From Prochlorococcus sp. AG-347-J20 (lineage in GTDB: Bacteria; Cyanobacteriota; Cyanobacteriia; PCC-6307; Cyanobiaceae): a stretch of DNA of 64,000 bases. A program made the translations under genes and the position numbers. The stretch spans positions 21,859 through 85,858 of the forward strand of contig QCBW01000007.1 in NCBI GenBank assembly GCA_003281485.1, in the 5' to 3' direction. The notes beneath the pieces were generated by a model. That model ran no database searches. It saw only the letters and a list, made by a program, of their open reading frames with translations, and had not been told where the DNA came from. Shown in pieces: positions 28,558 through 35,858 of this stretch (positions are counted from its first letter, which is position 1; each line of letters opens with the position of its first letter).

Positions 28558-28944
28558 TTACTTGCCTTTTCTCCACAAACTCCTCCCTTTAATGAGATCC
28601 TCTATATTTGGCCAAGCTGCTATTAATTCCTTAAGTGCTTTTCTATTAGGAGTATAAAAAACACAAGACAATGCACTAATTACATAAAGTATGAACCACA
28701 ACTTACTTTCTGAATAAGCTAAAAACAAAGAGAAAAGAAAACTTCCAATAAAGAAAAAGAAAAATGACCTATTTAATATTTCTAATGGAGTTCTTTTAAG
28801 TCTGTAAAATTTAATCTTTTTTTTACTATCTTCTTCAATATCTTTCTGAAATTTACTTTCATACGAATTAATTATTTCTTCTTCTAGAACTTTTTCATAC
28901 TCTAAATTATCAATTGGATCGTTTTGATCCTTTTTATTTATCAT
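28558..28944 (-). CDS. Membrane protein, 128 aa, unknown
   Basis: Acidic cytoplasmic N-terminus (about 1-55), two closely spaced membrane helices (about 60-78 and 83-98, FFFFFIGSFLFSLFLAY and LWFILYVISALSCVFY), and a C-terminal soluble segment (KALKELIAAWPNIEDLIKG). Hairpin topology with both ends cytoplasmic. First gene of the operon with 28458 and 28324. Family not recognised. Confidence 0.6.
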   Translation of the reverse strand: MINKKDQNDPIDNLEYEKVLEEEIINSYESKFQKDIEEDSKKKIKFYRLKRTPLEILNRSFFFFFIGSFLFSLFLAYSESKLWFILYVISALSCVFYTPNRKALKELIAAWPNIEDLIKGRSLWRKGK

Positions 28945-29227
28945 TGGTATCTATACATTAAAAATATGTTAACTAATTAATGGTATTTTAAAAAGTATCA
29001 AATTTTAACTATTAACTGGAGCTATACGAACAGATCATGATTTTGAAAATACTTCAAGATTGTCCTATTTATATAAGATAAATTAGTCAAAATATTTTTT
29101 TTAATTTTCCCAAATCTTTCGGTCATTTAAAGCAAACACTTCTATAAACTTCATAGCATTAATTAAATTGCGAGGCAATATCTAAATCTAGAGTTAAAAT
29201 AGTTTAGAGATTTTAATAATAATCTAT

Positions 29228-29539
29228 ATGCAAAGGTATTTGATTTCCTACGAATTTACAGATGGAGAGGATCAAGAAGAAGGGGCAGAAATGCTAATTA
29301 ATTGGTACGAATCAGGTGGTCCCCAAAACAGACCTGAAAACTATGAGGTTCATTCTTGGATTTTTATGGTTCAAAATGGGATTGGACATTCTGTAGTGAG
29401 TGCAGATTCTCTTGAGACAATTTGGAAGCAATGGCATCCCTGGAGAAGGTTAATGGATATAAGTATTCAGCCTTGTATGGATCTTGATGAGACAGTGGGA
29501 TTATTTAAAAAGCAAAAAATGAATACACGGATAGTCTAA
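29228..29539 (+). CDS. DUF3303-like protein, 103 aa
   Basis: Small ferredoxin-like alpha/beta protein: strand (RYLISYEF), helix (EEGAEMLINWYESG), strand (YEVHSWIFMVQNGIGHSVVS), helix (SLETIWKQWHPWRRLMD) and a final strand (ISIQPCMDL). This is the pattern of the DUF3303 family, relatives of which also occur in marine cyanophages. Function unknown. Single ATG start. Confidence 0.65.
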   Translation: MQRYLISYEFTDGEDQEEGAEMLINWYESGGPQNRPENYEVHSWIFMVQNGIGHSVVSADSLETIWKQWHPWRRLMDISIQPCMDLDETVGLFKKQKMNTRIV

Positions 29540-29634
29540 AAGTATTTCTAACTTCCAAATTTAAATTTTTTTTTAGTAGCACTTAATACTACATATATAT
29601 TTTACTGCGTTAAAAAGGGTAAGATTTATTTTCC

Positions 29635-29829
29635 ATGATGAATGATTCTTATCACATTTACTTCAAAGGAGAAATTCTTTTCAAGAATTTAAGTAAAGAT
29701 GAATTTGAATTTGTTTGGGCAAAACTCTATACATCTTATATAAATGCCCTAAATAAAGAGCTAACCTACGAATTAATTAGCGACAACAATATTTTGGAGC
29801 CGGCCTTTAACCTTGAGCCATCTTACTAA
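29635..29829 (+). CDS. Hypothetical protein, 64 aa
   Basis: Unrecognised soluble protein (SYHIYFKGEILFKNLSKDEF, FVWAKLYTSYINALNKE). Strand-helix pattern with many aromatics, no membrane segment. Convergent with the gene at 29850. Confidence 0.5.
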   Translation: MMNDSYHIYFKGEILFKNLSKDEFEFVWAKLYTSYINALNKELTYELISDNNILEPAFNLEPSY

Positions 29830-29849
29830 ATCAATAACTTAACCCTAGA

Positions 29850-30092
29850 TCATGAATAAAACAAGAAAAGCCGTTTCTCTTTTATTTTGAGGTAGTCTTT
29901 CTCTTCTTTAGTTATATCCAAAGCAATTTTATTTGCCTCAATTTCAACATTAGAACTATAAGTTTCAAAGTTTTCCTCCCTTTTGAAAAGGGCAACAATG
30001 CCAATATCTGTTATGAACCAAATAAAATGATCAGTTTCTCCAATTGGCTCCTCTTTTAAAGAGTCAATAATCAAATCACTTGTCGAATCCAT
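29850..30092 (-). CDS. Hypothetical protein, 80 aa
   Basis: Unrecognised. An acidic N-terminus, a hydrophobic strand-like centre (HFIWFITDIGIVALFKRE) too short and polar to be a sure membrane helix, and a charged helical C-terminus (ANKIALDITKEEKDYLKIKE). Follows 30114 on the same strand at 21 bp, so possibly one operon. Confidence 0.5.
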   Translation of the reverse strand: MDSTSDLIIDSLKEEPIGETDHFIWFITDIGIVALFKREENFETYSSNVEIEANKIALDITKEEKDYLKIKEKRLFLFYS

Positions 30093-30113
30093 TTAATTGA
30101 TCTGAGAGGGATT

Positions 30114-30350
30114 TTAATTGCCCCCATTGCAATACCTTACGGCCTCAGAATTGGTACCACCATCTTCAATTATTTCTGAAACACATTTATTAAAAAGTTT
30201 AGATTCCTTTTTTATTGAACAGAATCCAAAGGCGATTGCAGCTAAAGCTACTGCCGATACGAAACTAGAGCCAAGCTGTATAAAACCATAAGCAAACATA
30301 ATGTTTTTCTTTCCAGAACATTTTTTTGAATCCTTTTTTTCTTCTGTCAT
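30114..30350 (-). CDS. Membrane protein with C-terminal Cys pair, 78 aa
   Basis: Basic N-terminus, one membrane helix (about 22-44, IQLGSSFVSAVALAAIAFGF), then an external tail with two cysteines 20 residues apart, the second in YCNGG. Shares this design with the proteins at 10872 (FCYGG end) and 37770. I start at the second ATG (MTEEKK); an ATG six codons upstream at 30368 is possible. Confidence 0.55.
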   Translation of the reverse strand: MTEEKKDSKKCSGKKNIMFAYGFIQLGSSFVSAVALAAIAFGFCSIKKESKLFNKCVSEIIEDGGTNSEAVRYCNGGN

Positions 30351-30444
30351 TTTAAATATTAAACTCATACAAACCTATTAGATTAATCTTGCGTTTGGGA
30401 AGTGTTGCCATAGAGAAAACCGAATCAAGACTTAATTTAAACAG

Positions 30445-30552
30445 ATGAGACAAATTTTCAAAAATTCAAGTTTCCTTTTATTTTTCTTAACTTTATTTGT
30501 CAATTTAATACATCATTCAAAAATAAATTATTTAATTTGTTCTCAACAATAG
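30445..30552 (+). CDS. Possible membrane peptide, 35 aa
   Basis: 35-codon ATG frame with a hydrophobic stretch (SSFLLFFLTLFVNLIHH). Codon use is that of the AT-rich background, so it may be chance. Lies between the operon at 30114 and the DnaA-box-like cluster. Confidence 0.25.
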   Translation: MRQIFKNSSFLLFFLTLFVNLIHHSKINYLICSQQ

Positions 30553-30712
30553 TTTTTAGAAAAAATCATTTTTATAAATTTAAAAGTAATGATCCCACAG
30601 TTAAGACAATAGATTATGGTGCATCTTAAACTATATTTAAACTTTTCTTGATGAAGTATTAATACTTAAAAAATATTCCAGAAAAGCTTGTTTTGATCAT
30701 GCTCCCCGAGAG

Positions 30713-30823
30713 TTATCCACTTTTTTAGTATTTTTCAACAGGTTTTTCCACAGCATGTTGATTAAATAAAATTTTCTATGTGCAAAATAAAATATTTTCT
30801 GTTTTTAAAAAAATATATCCACA
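30713..30823 (+). other. Cluster of DnaA-box-like sequences
   Basis: Within 111 bp of otherwise gene-free, A+T-rich DNA four same-strand 9-mers resemble the cyanobacterial DnaA box. TTTTCCACA (30744-30752) is an exact match to the form I recall for Synechococcus. TTTTCAACA (30732-30740) has one mismatch; TTATCCACT (30713-30721) and ATATCCACA (30815-30823) have two each, and the last also resembles the E. coli box. The 330 bp from 30553 to 30882 hold nothing else I can support. A DnaA titration or control site is more likely than oriC, as no dnaN or dnaA is nearby. Confidence 0.4.
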
Positions 30824-30882
30824 TTTTGTTTTGCTGGTCAGTAGGATTTTAAGGCAATTTTCAAGAATTGTTTTTTAAAATT

Positions 30883-31008
30883 ATGAATATCAGCAAAATT
30901 AAAAAAAATCCGACTACTGAAATCAAAGAAAAACTTAAAAAATCAAAGTTTGATTTACTTACTAACGAAAATGATTTTTTAGTTAAAAGTCTAAAAAAAG
31001 CTGGTTAG
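30883..31008 (+). CDS. Small helical protein, 41 aa (paralogue of 34818)
   Basis: 41-aa basic helical peptide. Its second half (FDLLTNENDFLVKSLKKAG) closely matches the end of the 57-aa protein at 34818 (ALENLKTENERLVNSLKKSG), with the spaced L, TEN/TNEN, LV-x-SLKK-x-G positions shared. The similarity argues that both are real and related. Function unknown. Confidence 0.5.
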   Translation: MNISKIKKNPTTEIKEKLKKSKFDLLTNENDFLVKSLKKAG

Positions 31009-31296
31009 TCTTGGTTGACTGAAATTATATTTTTTCAAAAATCCTTAATATAAACTCATTCCGCTAAGTACAACAGTTAACCAATTTTTGAATATTTAAA
31101 TTAGTTCAGTAAATATAAATTTTCTATTAAAAACAAAAAATGGTACTCGTACAGTAAACATTTGAAAATAATATCCGTTATATTAATTTAATCTCACTAT
31201 GAGATCAGATTAGAAATATAAATGGTAAATTCTAGAGCTTATTTAATTATTTATTGCTTCTTTTACCTATATTTGATAACTATCCTCAGTTAAAAG

Positions 31297-31548
31297 ATGA
31301 ATATCCAAGAACTTAAAGTCAACTATAAAAAGCTTTTAAATAAAGCTGCCAAGGCAAACGGTCGAAAAGAAACTGTTTCTTACTTAAATCGTGCTGCTAA
31401 AATTAAATCAAAAATCTATTCAAAAACTAAAGTAAATTGCTTTAGATGTAATGGAGCAGGTTTCCTAAGAATTTCTTTAGATGAGACTAAGACATGTCTA
31501 TCTTGTTATGGGAAGGGTTTTTTGATTAAAGAAATTCAGCAGGTTTAA
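31297..31548 (+). CDS. Small protein with DnaJ-type zinc-finger repeat, 83 aa
   Basis: An N-terminal basic helical part (1-48) is followed by two CxxCxGxG-type units, CFRCNGAGF (about 48-56) and CLSCYGKGF (about 68-76). That is enough to bind one zinc as in half of a DnaJ central domain, or in BSD2-like and tryptophan-RNA-binding antagonists. No J-domain. Likely a small chaperone-like or assembly protein; role inferred only from the motif. Confidence 0.7.
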   Translation: MNIQELKVNYKKLLNKAAKANGRKETVSYLNRAAKIKSKIYSKTKVNCFRCNGAGFLRISLDETKTCLSCYGKGFLIKEIQQV

Positions 31549-31563
31549 AAAATTTGATAGTTC

Positions 31564-31719
31564 ATGAAAAATCTCATACAAGCTCATAAAAAATTAATTA
31601 AAACAGTGAAAGAACAAATGGGATTTTCTGATTATGGTATGTACTGGTTAGCTTTCCTTGAAGGGGGTCTAACTATATGGCTGTTGGATAGAATATTTTT
31701 CCACTGGTTAAAGTTTTAA
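31564..31719 (+). CDS. Small membrane protein, 51 aa
   Basis: 51 aa read directly from sequence: basic N-terminal helix (AHKKLIKTVKEQMGFSD) then one membrane helix (YWLAFLEGGLTIWLLDRIFF). Starts 15 bp after the zinc-finger protein, so probably in the same transcript. No family recognised. Confidence 0.5.
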   Translation: MKNLIQAHKKLIKTVKEQMGFSDYGMYWLAFLEGGLTIWLLDRIFFHWLKF

Positions 31720-31809
31720 TTTTTATTTAGTTCAAAAAAATTATTAAGGTATAAAATTAATTAATTTATCGAAAACATTTAAAAACTTGTAGCATAGTAA
31801 AAAACAAAT

Positions 31810-32037
31810 ATGCAATTACTCGGATTAATCCTTCTTCTTGCTAGTAGCTGGTATTTATGGAAATTAACATCAAACTTTCTTGATGAACCAACAAAAAAAG
31901 AACTGACTAATAGTTTAAATAACCTCAAAAATAAATTCTCTGAGGGGAAACAAAACTTCTCTAAAGCAAAATTAAGCGAAGCTTGGGAAAAATACAAGGA
32001 AGAAGGTGGAGCCTTATCCAATAAAGAAAAAAGCTAG
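31810..32037 (+). CDS. Membrane-anchored helical protein, 75 aa
   Basis: N-terminal membrane helix (LLGLILLLASSWYLWKL) and a long charged amphipathic region (ELTNSLNNLKNKFSEGKQNF, KLSEAWEKYKEEGG). Its stop shares one base with the start of the gene at 32037, so the two are coupled. Unknown function. Confidence 0.6.
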   Translation: MQLLGLILLLASSWYLWKLTSNFLDEPTKKELTNSLNNLKNKFSEGKQNFSKAKLSEAWEKYKEEGGALSNKEKS

Positions 32038-32291
32038 TGGACTTTTTTATTATTACAAGTCTTTCTAAAGATATTTCTAAAATTGATCTTATTGGTATTT
32101 TAATTGGTCATTTAATTTTTGGTGTTGCATTGACACAGCTTTTAGATTGGACGTGGTTAAAAAAACTTATGAGTGAAGAAGATAAAACAAGGATGCTTAA
32201 AAGTTATACATGGAAAGACTTATTAGTAGATGGAGCAATTGTTACGGTAGTTCTAGGATTAATCTTTTTGATAATTAGTATTTTTCTATAA
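32037..32291 (+). CDS. Two-helix membrane protein, 84 aa
   Basis: Two membrane helices (about 18-38, LIGILIGHLIFGVALTQLL, and 65-84, GAIVTVVLGLIFLIISIFL) joined by a charged loop. GTG start overlapping the previous stop codon. Member of a tight run of five small membrane-protein genes (31564-32483). No family recognised. Confidence 0.6.
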   Translation: MDFFIITSLSKDISKIDLIGILIGHLIFGVALTQLLDWTWLKKLMSEEDKTRMLKSYTWKDLLVDGAIVTVVLGLIFLIISIFL

Positions 32292-32381
32292 ATGAACGTA
32301 ACTTACATCCTTTTAGTTTTTTTAATGATATCAATTGTGATTTTCACTCAAGTAATCAATTCCTCCGATAATTCAAAATAA
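32292..32381 (+). CDS. Single-helix membrane peptide, 29 aa
   Basis: 29-aa peptide, nearly all one membrane helix (TYILLVFLMISIVIFTQVI). Starts on the base after the stop of the gene at 32037 and ends on the base before the next start, which makes chance unlikely. Unknown role. Confidence 0.45.
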   Translation: MNVTYILLVFLMISIVIFTQVINSSDNSK

Positions 32382-32483
32382 ATGACAGAAGTAACTAGCA
32401 ACTCCTCAACAGGTTGGTACTTAATCGCTTTGGTAAGCACTTTATCTTTTTTAGCCTTAATTTACTTTGGCCAAAAAAGATAG
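32382..32483 (+). CDS. Single-helix membrane peptide, 33 aa
   Basis: 33-aa peptide: polar N-terminus (MTEVTSNSSTG), one membrane helix (WYLIALVSTLSFLALIYFG) and a basic end (QKR). Last of five tightly packed small membrane-protein genes; a terminator-like hairpin follows at 32515. The layout resembles minor photosystem peptides but no specific one is recognised. Confidence 0.5.
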   Translation: MTEVTSNSSTGWYLIALVSTLSFLALIYFGQKR

Positions 32484-32514
32484 AGTAAATTCTGAAAAAC
32501 TATTTTAAATTCAT

Positions 32515-32555
32515 AAAAAAAAGCCCTGCAACTACTTGAGATGCAGAGCTTTTGA
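32515..32555 (+). terminator. Rho-independent terminator
   Basis: Stem AAAGCCCTGCA / TGCAGAGCTTT (one mismatch) around an 11-nt loop, with A-run before and T-run after, so it could act in both directions. It ends the small membrane-protein transcript starting upstream of 31564. Confidence 0.7.
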
Positions 32556-32590
32556 TTATTAAATGATTGATTTATATAAATCTATTGATG

Positions 32591-32725
32591 ATGAAACCTT
32601 TTTTCTTAATTAAAGAAAAAGAGACCGATGAATGTGATGAAGATACTGAATTCACGGTCCCTTTGATAACCGCATTTTTCGGTAGATACGACAATGAATC
32701 ACCTCCTTTACTAATGTTTTTCTAA
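32591..32725 (+). other. 44-codon ORF overlapping hairpins and a 16S-3'-end-like sequence
   Basis: Plus strand: an ATG frame of 44 codons, acidic then apolar (EKETDECDEDTEFTVPLITA, FFGRYDNESPPLL), richer in C- or G-ending codons than its surroundings. The same DNA forms a 9-bp hairpin with one bulge (GACCG-TGAA / TTCA-CGGTC, 32623-32659) and a 4-bp one (32669-32683), then carries ATCACCTCCTTTA (32698-32710), like the 3' end of 16S rRNA. Minus strand: that sequence is an ideal ribosome site (AAAGGAGGTGAT) 4-5 bases before a TTG that opens a 40-codon frame. It is a real functional element, but whether it is an mRNA, a minus-strand gene or a small RNA is open. Confidence 0.5.
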
Positions 32726-32826
32726 AGATAACTAAAAGAAATAAACAAGGAAGGGAATTCGTTAAAAATTTAAAAGTTTTTTAACAAATTAACGATATAA
32801 ATCTCTTAAAAATAAAAATATAGATT

Positions 32827-33492
32827 TTACCAAGGCAAAACTTCTCCGTTAGCATGCCAAAACGTACCCGAGTTATTTTTATTTAAAGAATCTATACGCT
32901 TTAAAATGCCATTTGCTGATTCTTCAGGACTAATTCCATTTCTTGTAAAGCCAGTCATTCTTGTACTCACTAAACCAGGATGCAAAATAGCTACATAAAT
33001 ATCTTCTCTTGATAAATCTATAGAAAGTGATTTTGCTGCCATGGACAAAGCGACCTTAGACATCCTGTATCCATAAGAACTTCCAGATGTATTATCTTCA
33101 ATAGATCCCATTCTACTTGTGATAAAAGCAACTTTAGAAGATCTTTTTAAAAGATGTTTAAGTGATTGAGTCATACATATTGGGCTCAATGCATTGACTT
33201 CAAATTGCCGCAAAATACTTTTTTTATCTAAGTTTTCGAAAGAATTAAATTCATAAATTCCTGCATTTTGAATTAAGCAATCTAAATTAACTCCTGATAG
33301 TTTTTTACACAAATTTATAATCGACTCATCTGAAGAAATTTCTATATTCTCTTCAATTCTCACTCCTAAATCTCTAAGTTCTTTTGAAGCTTTCCTACAC
33401 GTTGCAATTACATTATCTCCCCTCTTATGAATTTGCCTACATAGTTCTAATCCAATACCCCTATTTGATCCTGTAATAAGATAAGTCGACAT
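32827..33492 (-). CDS. Short-chain dehydrogenase/reductase
   Basis: About 221-aa NAD(P)-dependent oxidoreductase. Nucleotide motif TGSNRGIG (about 6-13), NAG motif (QNAGIYEF), catalytic Ser region (FITSRMGSI) and YGYRMSK with the Tyr-x-x-x-Lys pair are intact. The frame opens six codons further upstream (33510), but the ATG at 33492 puts MSTYLITGSNRGIG at the N-terminus as in the family. It resembles the sniffer/carbonyl-reductase-like branch; substrate unknown. Confidence 0.88.
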   Translation of the reverse strand: MSTYLITGSNRGIGLELCRQIHKRGDNVIATCRKASKELRDLGVRIEENIEISSDESIINLCKKLSGVNLDCLIQNAGIYEFNSFENLDKKSILRQFEVNALSPICMTQSLKHLLKRSSKVAFITSRMGSIEDNTSGSSYGYRMSKVALSMAAKSLSIDLSREDIYVAILHPGLVSTRMTGFTRNGISPEESANGILKRIDSLNKNNSGTFWHANGEVLPW

Positions 33493-33667
33493 CTCTAAAC
33501 CAAAAAACAAAATATTAATCTCAATCCAAATATAAAAGAAAACGAACTAGAAAAAGAAAAAATTTATAAAATTCCTTATTAGATTTTTTAAAGGTTATGA
33601 TGGATTATGAAATTTAAAAGATTTTATAAAAGAAAGCAAAGATATTTTTATCATCAAAATTTAACAT

Positions 33668-33874
33668 ATGGAAAATTTCAATCAAGAATTTATACAAGAG
33701 GTTATTAGGTTAACGTGGAGAAATCCTGCTTTCATGGCTATAGCTATCGCGTTAGTTTGGCTTATCCCACAATTATTTATCAGAAAAATAATGGCAAAAA
33801 AATATGAAATAAGAAAAATAGAAATTCAGAAAAATAAAATTCAGAAGCTTTACCCAACTAATCCTCCTAAATAA
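33668..33874 (+). CDS. Small membrane protein, 68 aa
   Basis: One membrane helix (about 20-38, AFMAIAIALVWLIPQLFI) after an acidic N-terminus, followed by a very basic helical tail (KKYEIRKIEIQKNKIQKLYP) that could bind membrane surface or nucleic acid. ATG start. Unknown function. Confidence 0.6.
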   Translation: MENFNQEFIQEVIRLTWRNPAFMAIAIALVWLIPQLFIRKIMAKKYEIRKIEIQKNKIQKLYPTNPPK

Positions 33875-33936
33875 GATTTTATTTATAAGATGATCTCATG
33901 AATCAAAAACAAATACTTTTTGCATCTAAGTAAAAT

Positions 33937-34128
33937 ATGACCTACAAAATAATTAGAATTGATGGGAAAGATGACGAATTAACAGCTCAAAGTTTTGATA
34001 AGTATTCAGATGCGTACGATTTGTTAGAGGAACTATATGGAGATATATGTTGTTCAGATGCTGATTATGGAGACATAACCTATTACGATATTGTAGAAAA
34101 TAATTTAAAAAATATTAATGGAGAATAA
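33937..34128 (+). CDS. Hypothetical acidic protein, 63 aa
   Basis: Small acidic alpha/beta protein (YKIIRIDGKDDELTAQSFD, KYSDAYDLLEELYGDICC, SDADYGDITYYDIVE) with a Cys-Cys pair. The pattern strand, strand, helix, strand is compact. Overlaps the start of the next gene by 11 bp. Family not recognised. Confidence 0.6.
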   Translation: MTYKIIRIDGKDDELTAQSFDKYSDAYDLLEELYGDICCSDADYGDITYYDIVENNLKNINGE

Positions 34129-34327
34129 AAAATGGGCCCCCTCCCAAGAAGAAAATTTAGGGGTAATAACGAGTGTATATGAATTCATTAAAGAAGAACT
34201 TTCAGAACTTCAAAAAGAAACTGGATGTCCCGATTCATTTATTTATGATTTTATTGGCAAGATTCAGAATGAATGGCATCCTGAATCTTGCCACTCCATA
34301 GTTAGAAATAAAAAGAGGAAAAATTAG
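34118..34327 (+). CDS. Hypothetical protein, 69 aa
   Basis: Helical soluble protein (SVYEFIKEELSELQKETGCP, FIYDFIGKIQNEWHPESCH) with two cysteines and a basic tail. Related in style to the 60-aa protein at 36063 (both end a helix in NEW-h), which suggests distant kinship. Overlaps the previous gene by 11 bp, so co-transcribed. Confidence 0.55.
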   Translation: MENKKWAPSQEENLGVITSVYEFIKEELSELQKETGCPDSFIYDFIGKIQNEWHPESCHSIVRNKKRKN

Positions 34328-34397
34328 AAAATATTAAATCTTCAACTCAAATTTATAAAACTTCTTTAATATAATTTGAATTTAAAATTATTAAAGC

Positions 34398-34484
34398 ATG
34401 ATTATTAGAATACTTGGTATTGTACTTATCCTTGGTACGATTGCATATTATGGTTTAGTTTTAACTGGGAAAAGCAACCTTTAG
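34398..34484 (+). CDS. Single-helix membrane peptide, 28 aa
   Basis: 28-aa peptide with one membrane helix (IIRILGIVLILGTIAYYGLV) and a short polar tail (TGKSNL). Glycine-rich helix is reminiscent of small photosynthetic subunits. Called from sequence; no family match by eye. Confidence 0.4.
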   Translation: MIIRILGIVLILGTIAYYGLVLTGKSNL

Positions 34485-34506
34485 TTTTTTAATTTTTTAA
34501 TTTCTC

Positions 34507-34719
34507 ATGAAATGGCCTCCCACTCTTTGTTGGACAGCACCAAAAACTATTAATGGTAATAGGCATTTTCAAGTTAAAGCTTATGGTGGCAAAAATGCAG
34601 ATAGATGGGTTGATATTTTTCCTACCAAAAATAAAAAAGATATTAAAAGGATCCCATGGGCAAAACTAAAATCAGAATGGACTTCTGGCTGGTTAAGGTT
34701 CCCAAAAGATAAAGATTAA
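34507..34719 (+). CDS. TIGR02450-like tryptophan-rich protein, 70 aa
   Basis: Small conserved Trp-rich protein. The pattern CWTAPKTINGNRHFQVKAY, then a variable loop, then VDIFPTKNKKDIKRIPWAKL and W-T-S-G-W matches the TIGR02450 family (K-W-T-A ... H-F ... R ... W ... W-x-x-G-W). Function unknown; widespread in marine bacteria and cyanobacteria. Confidence 0.72.
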   Translation: MKWPPTLCWTAPKTINGNRHFQVKAYGGKNADRWVDIFPTKNKKDIKRIPWAKLKSEWTSGWLRFPKDKD

Positions 34720-34817
34720 TTTGTCTATGTAAACAAATATTATTAACCAGAAAACTGTAAAAAATAATACCTAATGCAAAAAAAATAACTTCTAAAATTT
34801 TTGAAAAGCTATTTAAT

Positions 34818-34991
34818 ATGAAGCCAGAACCGAAGAAAAAACTCCCTAATAAAAAGGTTATAAGTTCAGCAAAATTTGAGGCTAAAGAACAATTCACAAA
34901 ATCTGCATTAGAAAATTTAAAAACAGAAAATGAAAGACTTGTTAATTCTCTAAAAAAATCTGGGGAAATTAAAGAATCAAAAAGAAAATAG
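34818..34991 (+). CDS. Small basic helical protein, 57 aa (paralogue of 30883)
   Basis: Lysine- and glutamate-rich 57-aa protein (EPKKKLPNKKVISSAKFEAK). Its helix ENLKTENERLVNSLKKSG is shared with the 41-aa protein at 30883. Probably a single long helix or coiled coil. Function unknown. Confidence 0.5.
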   Translation: MKPEPKKKLPNKKVISSAKFEAKEQFTKSALENLKTENERLVNSLKKSGEIKESKRK

Positions 34992-35042
34992 ACTTACAGT
35001 ATTAAAAAAATTCTATTATCATATAAATTTAAAGACTGAGAA

Positions 35043-35162
35043 ATGTTTGAAAAAATCTCTCTAGCAAATTCTCATTTACCTCAACTTATTGGTTTCGTAC
35101 TCATGTCTATTGGTTATACATTAGGTAATAAATTTTATCTCCCGGAAATCAATGAAAAGTAA
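35043..35162 (+). CDS. Small membrane peptide, 39 aa
   Basis: 39 aa with one moderately hydrophobic helix (LPQLIGFVLMSIGYTLGNKF) and an acidic end (LPEINEK). ATG start. No family recognised; the 220 bp after it hold nothing I can support. Confidence 0.4.
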   Translation: MFEKISLANSHLPQLIGFVLMSIGYTLGNKFYLPEINEK

Positions 35163-35385
35163 TAATTTTAGTTATTAAAATATCAAAAATAACATTAAAA
35201 ATATATTCCTTTGAAAAACTTTCAATACTCTAACTAATTTAGATAAATAAGATTTTAAAGTTAATTTTATAATTCAATTTAGGCTTCTTTTTAGATATTT
35301 TTAATACATAACTGTAACATTACTGTTATTTTTTTATATGAAATCCAAAGAAAAAGTAAGGATTCATACTAATTATTTTTAAAAT

Positions 35386-35511
35386 ATGTTACATTCTTTA
35401 ATAATTCAAGTTAAAATTTCCTCTGTTAATAAAGCAGAAGCAAGGGAATGCTTAATACATAGAAATGTCATTTATTCTTTGACTTACTTATTGATCACAT
35501 ATGAAATATAA
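35386..35511 (+). CDS. Possible small protein upstream of hli, 41 aa
   Basis: 41-codon ATG frame (SLIIQVKISSVNKAEARECL, IHRNVIYSLTYLLI) ending 2 bp before the Hli gene start. Close spacing suggests co-transcription, but it may simply be part of the hli leader. Confidence 0.3.
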   Translation: MLHSLIIQVKISSVNKAEARECLIHRNVIYSLTYLLITYEI

Positions 35512-35513
35512 AA

Positions 35514-35768
35514 ATGGATGCCCTTACTAGTTTTATAGTTGTTATCATCGCAATTACAATTCAATTCTCTCTTTACGCCATCAAAAGGTTGCAGGAACCT
35601 TTAGAACCAAATTATTTGTTAGATAAAAATTCGAAAAAAATTAAAAACTATATGGGTAAATTTTGGAAAAATGCCGAAATAACAAATGGGAGATTAGCTA
35701 TGATTGGTTTTCTAGCTTTAATATTAAACTACGGCTTTTTTGGATGGATAATTCCAGGTTTTATTTAA
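35514..35768 (+). CDS. hli: High-light-inducible (Hli) chlorophyll-binding protein
   Basis: 84 aa with an extra N-terminal hydrophobic helix (about 5-22) and the chlorophyll a/b-binding helix AEITNGRLAMIGFLALI (about 55-71), whose E-x-x-N-G-R-x-A-M-x-G-F is the Hli signature. These proteins bind chlorophyll and carotenoid in thylakoids and protect assembling photosystems under high light or starvation. Longer than the minimal Hli and with a divergent N-terminus. Multiple hli copies are normal in this lineage. Confidence 0.9.
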   Translation: MDALTSFIVVIIAITIQFSLYAIKRLQEPLEPNYLLDKNSKKIKNYMGKFWKNAEITNGRLAMIGFLALILNYGFFGWIIPGFI

Positions 35769-35858
35769 ACATTTATTATATTGAAGAAAAATAAATTTCT
35801 CATTCAAAACAAACTCTCCTTTTAAAAAAATTATTTTTAATATAAATAAAAAAGGCAA

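Noticed and set aside
31141..31158. GTAC-N2-GTAC palindrome
   Set aside because: Considered as a third LexA box, but the spacing is wrong (2 instead of 4 bases) and no DUF1651-like gene follows.
33607..33708. 33-codon basic frame overlapping the start of the gene at 33668
   Set aside because: Overlaps a better-supported membrane protein gene in another frame; sequence is basic low-complexity.
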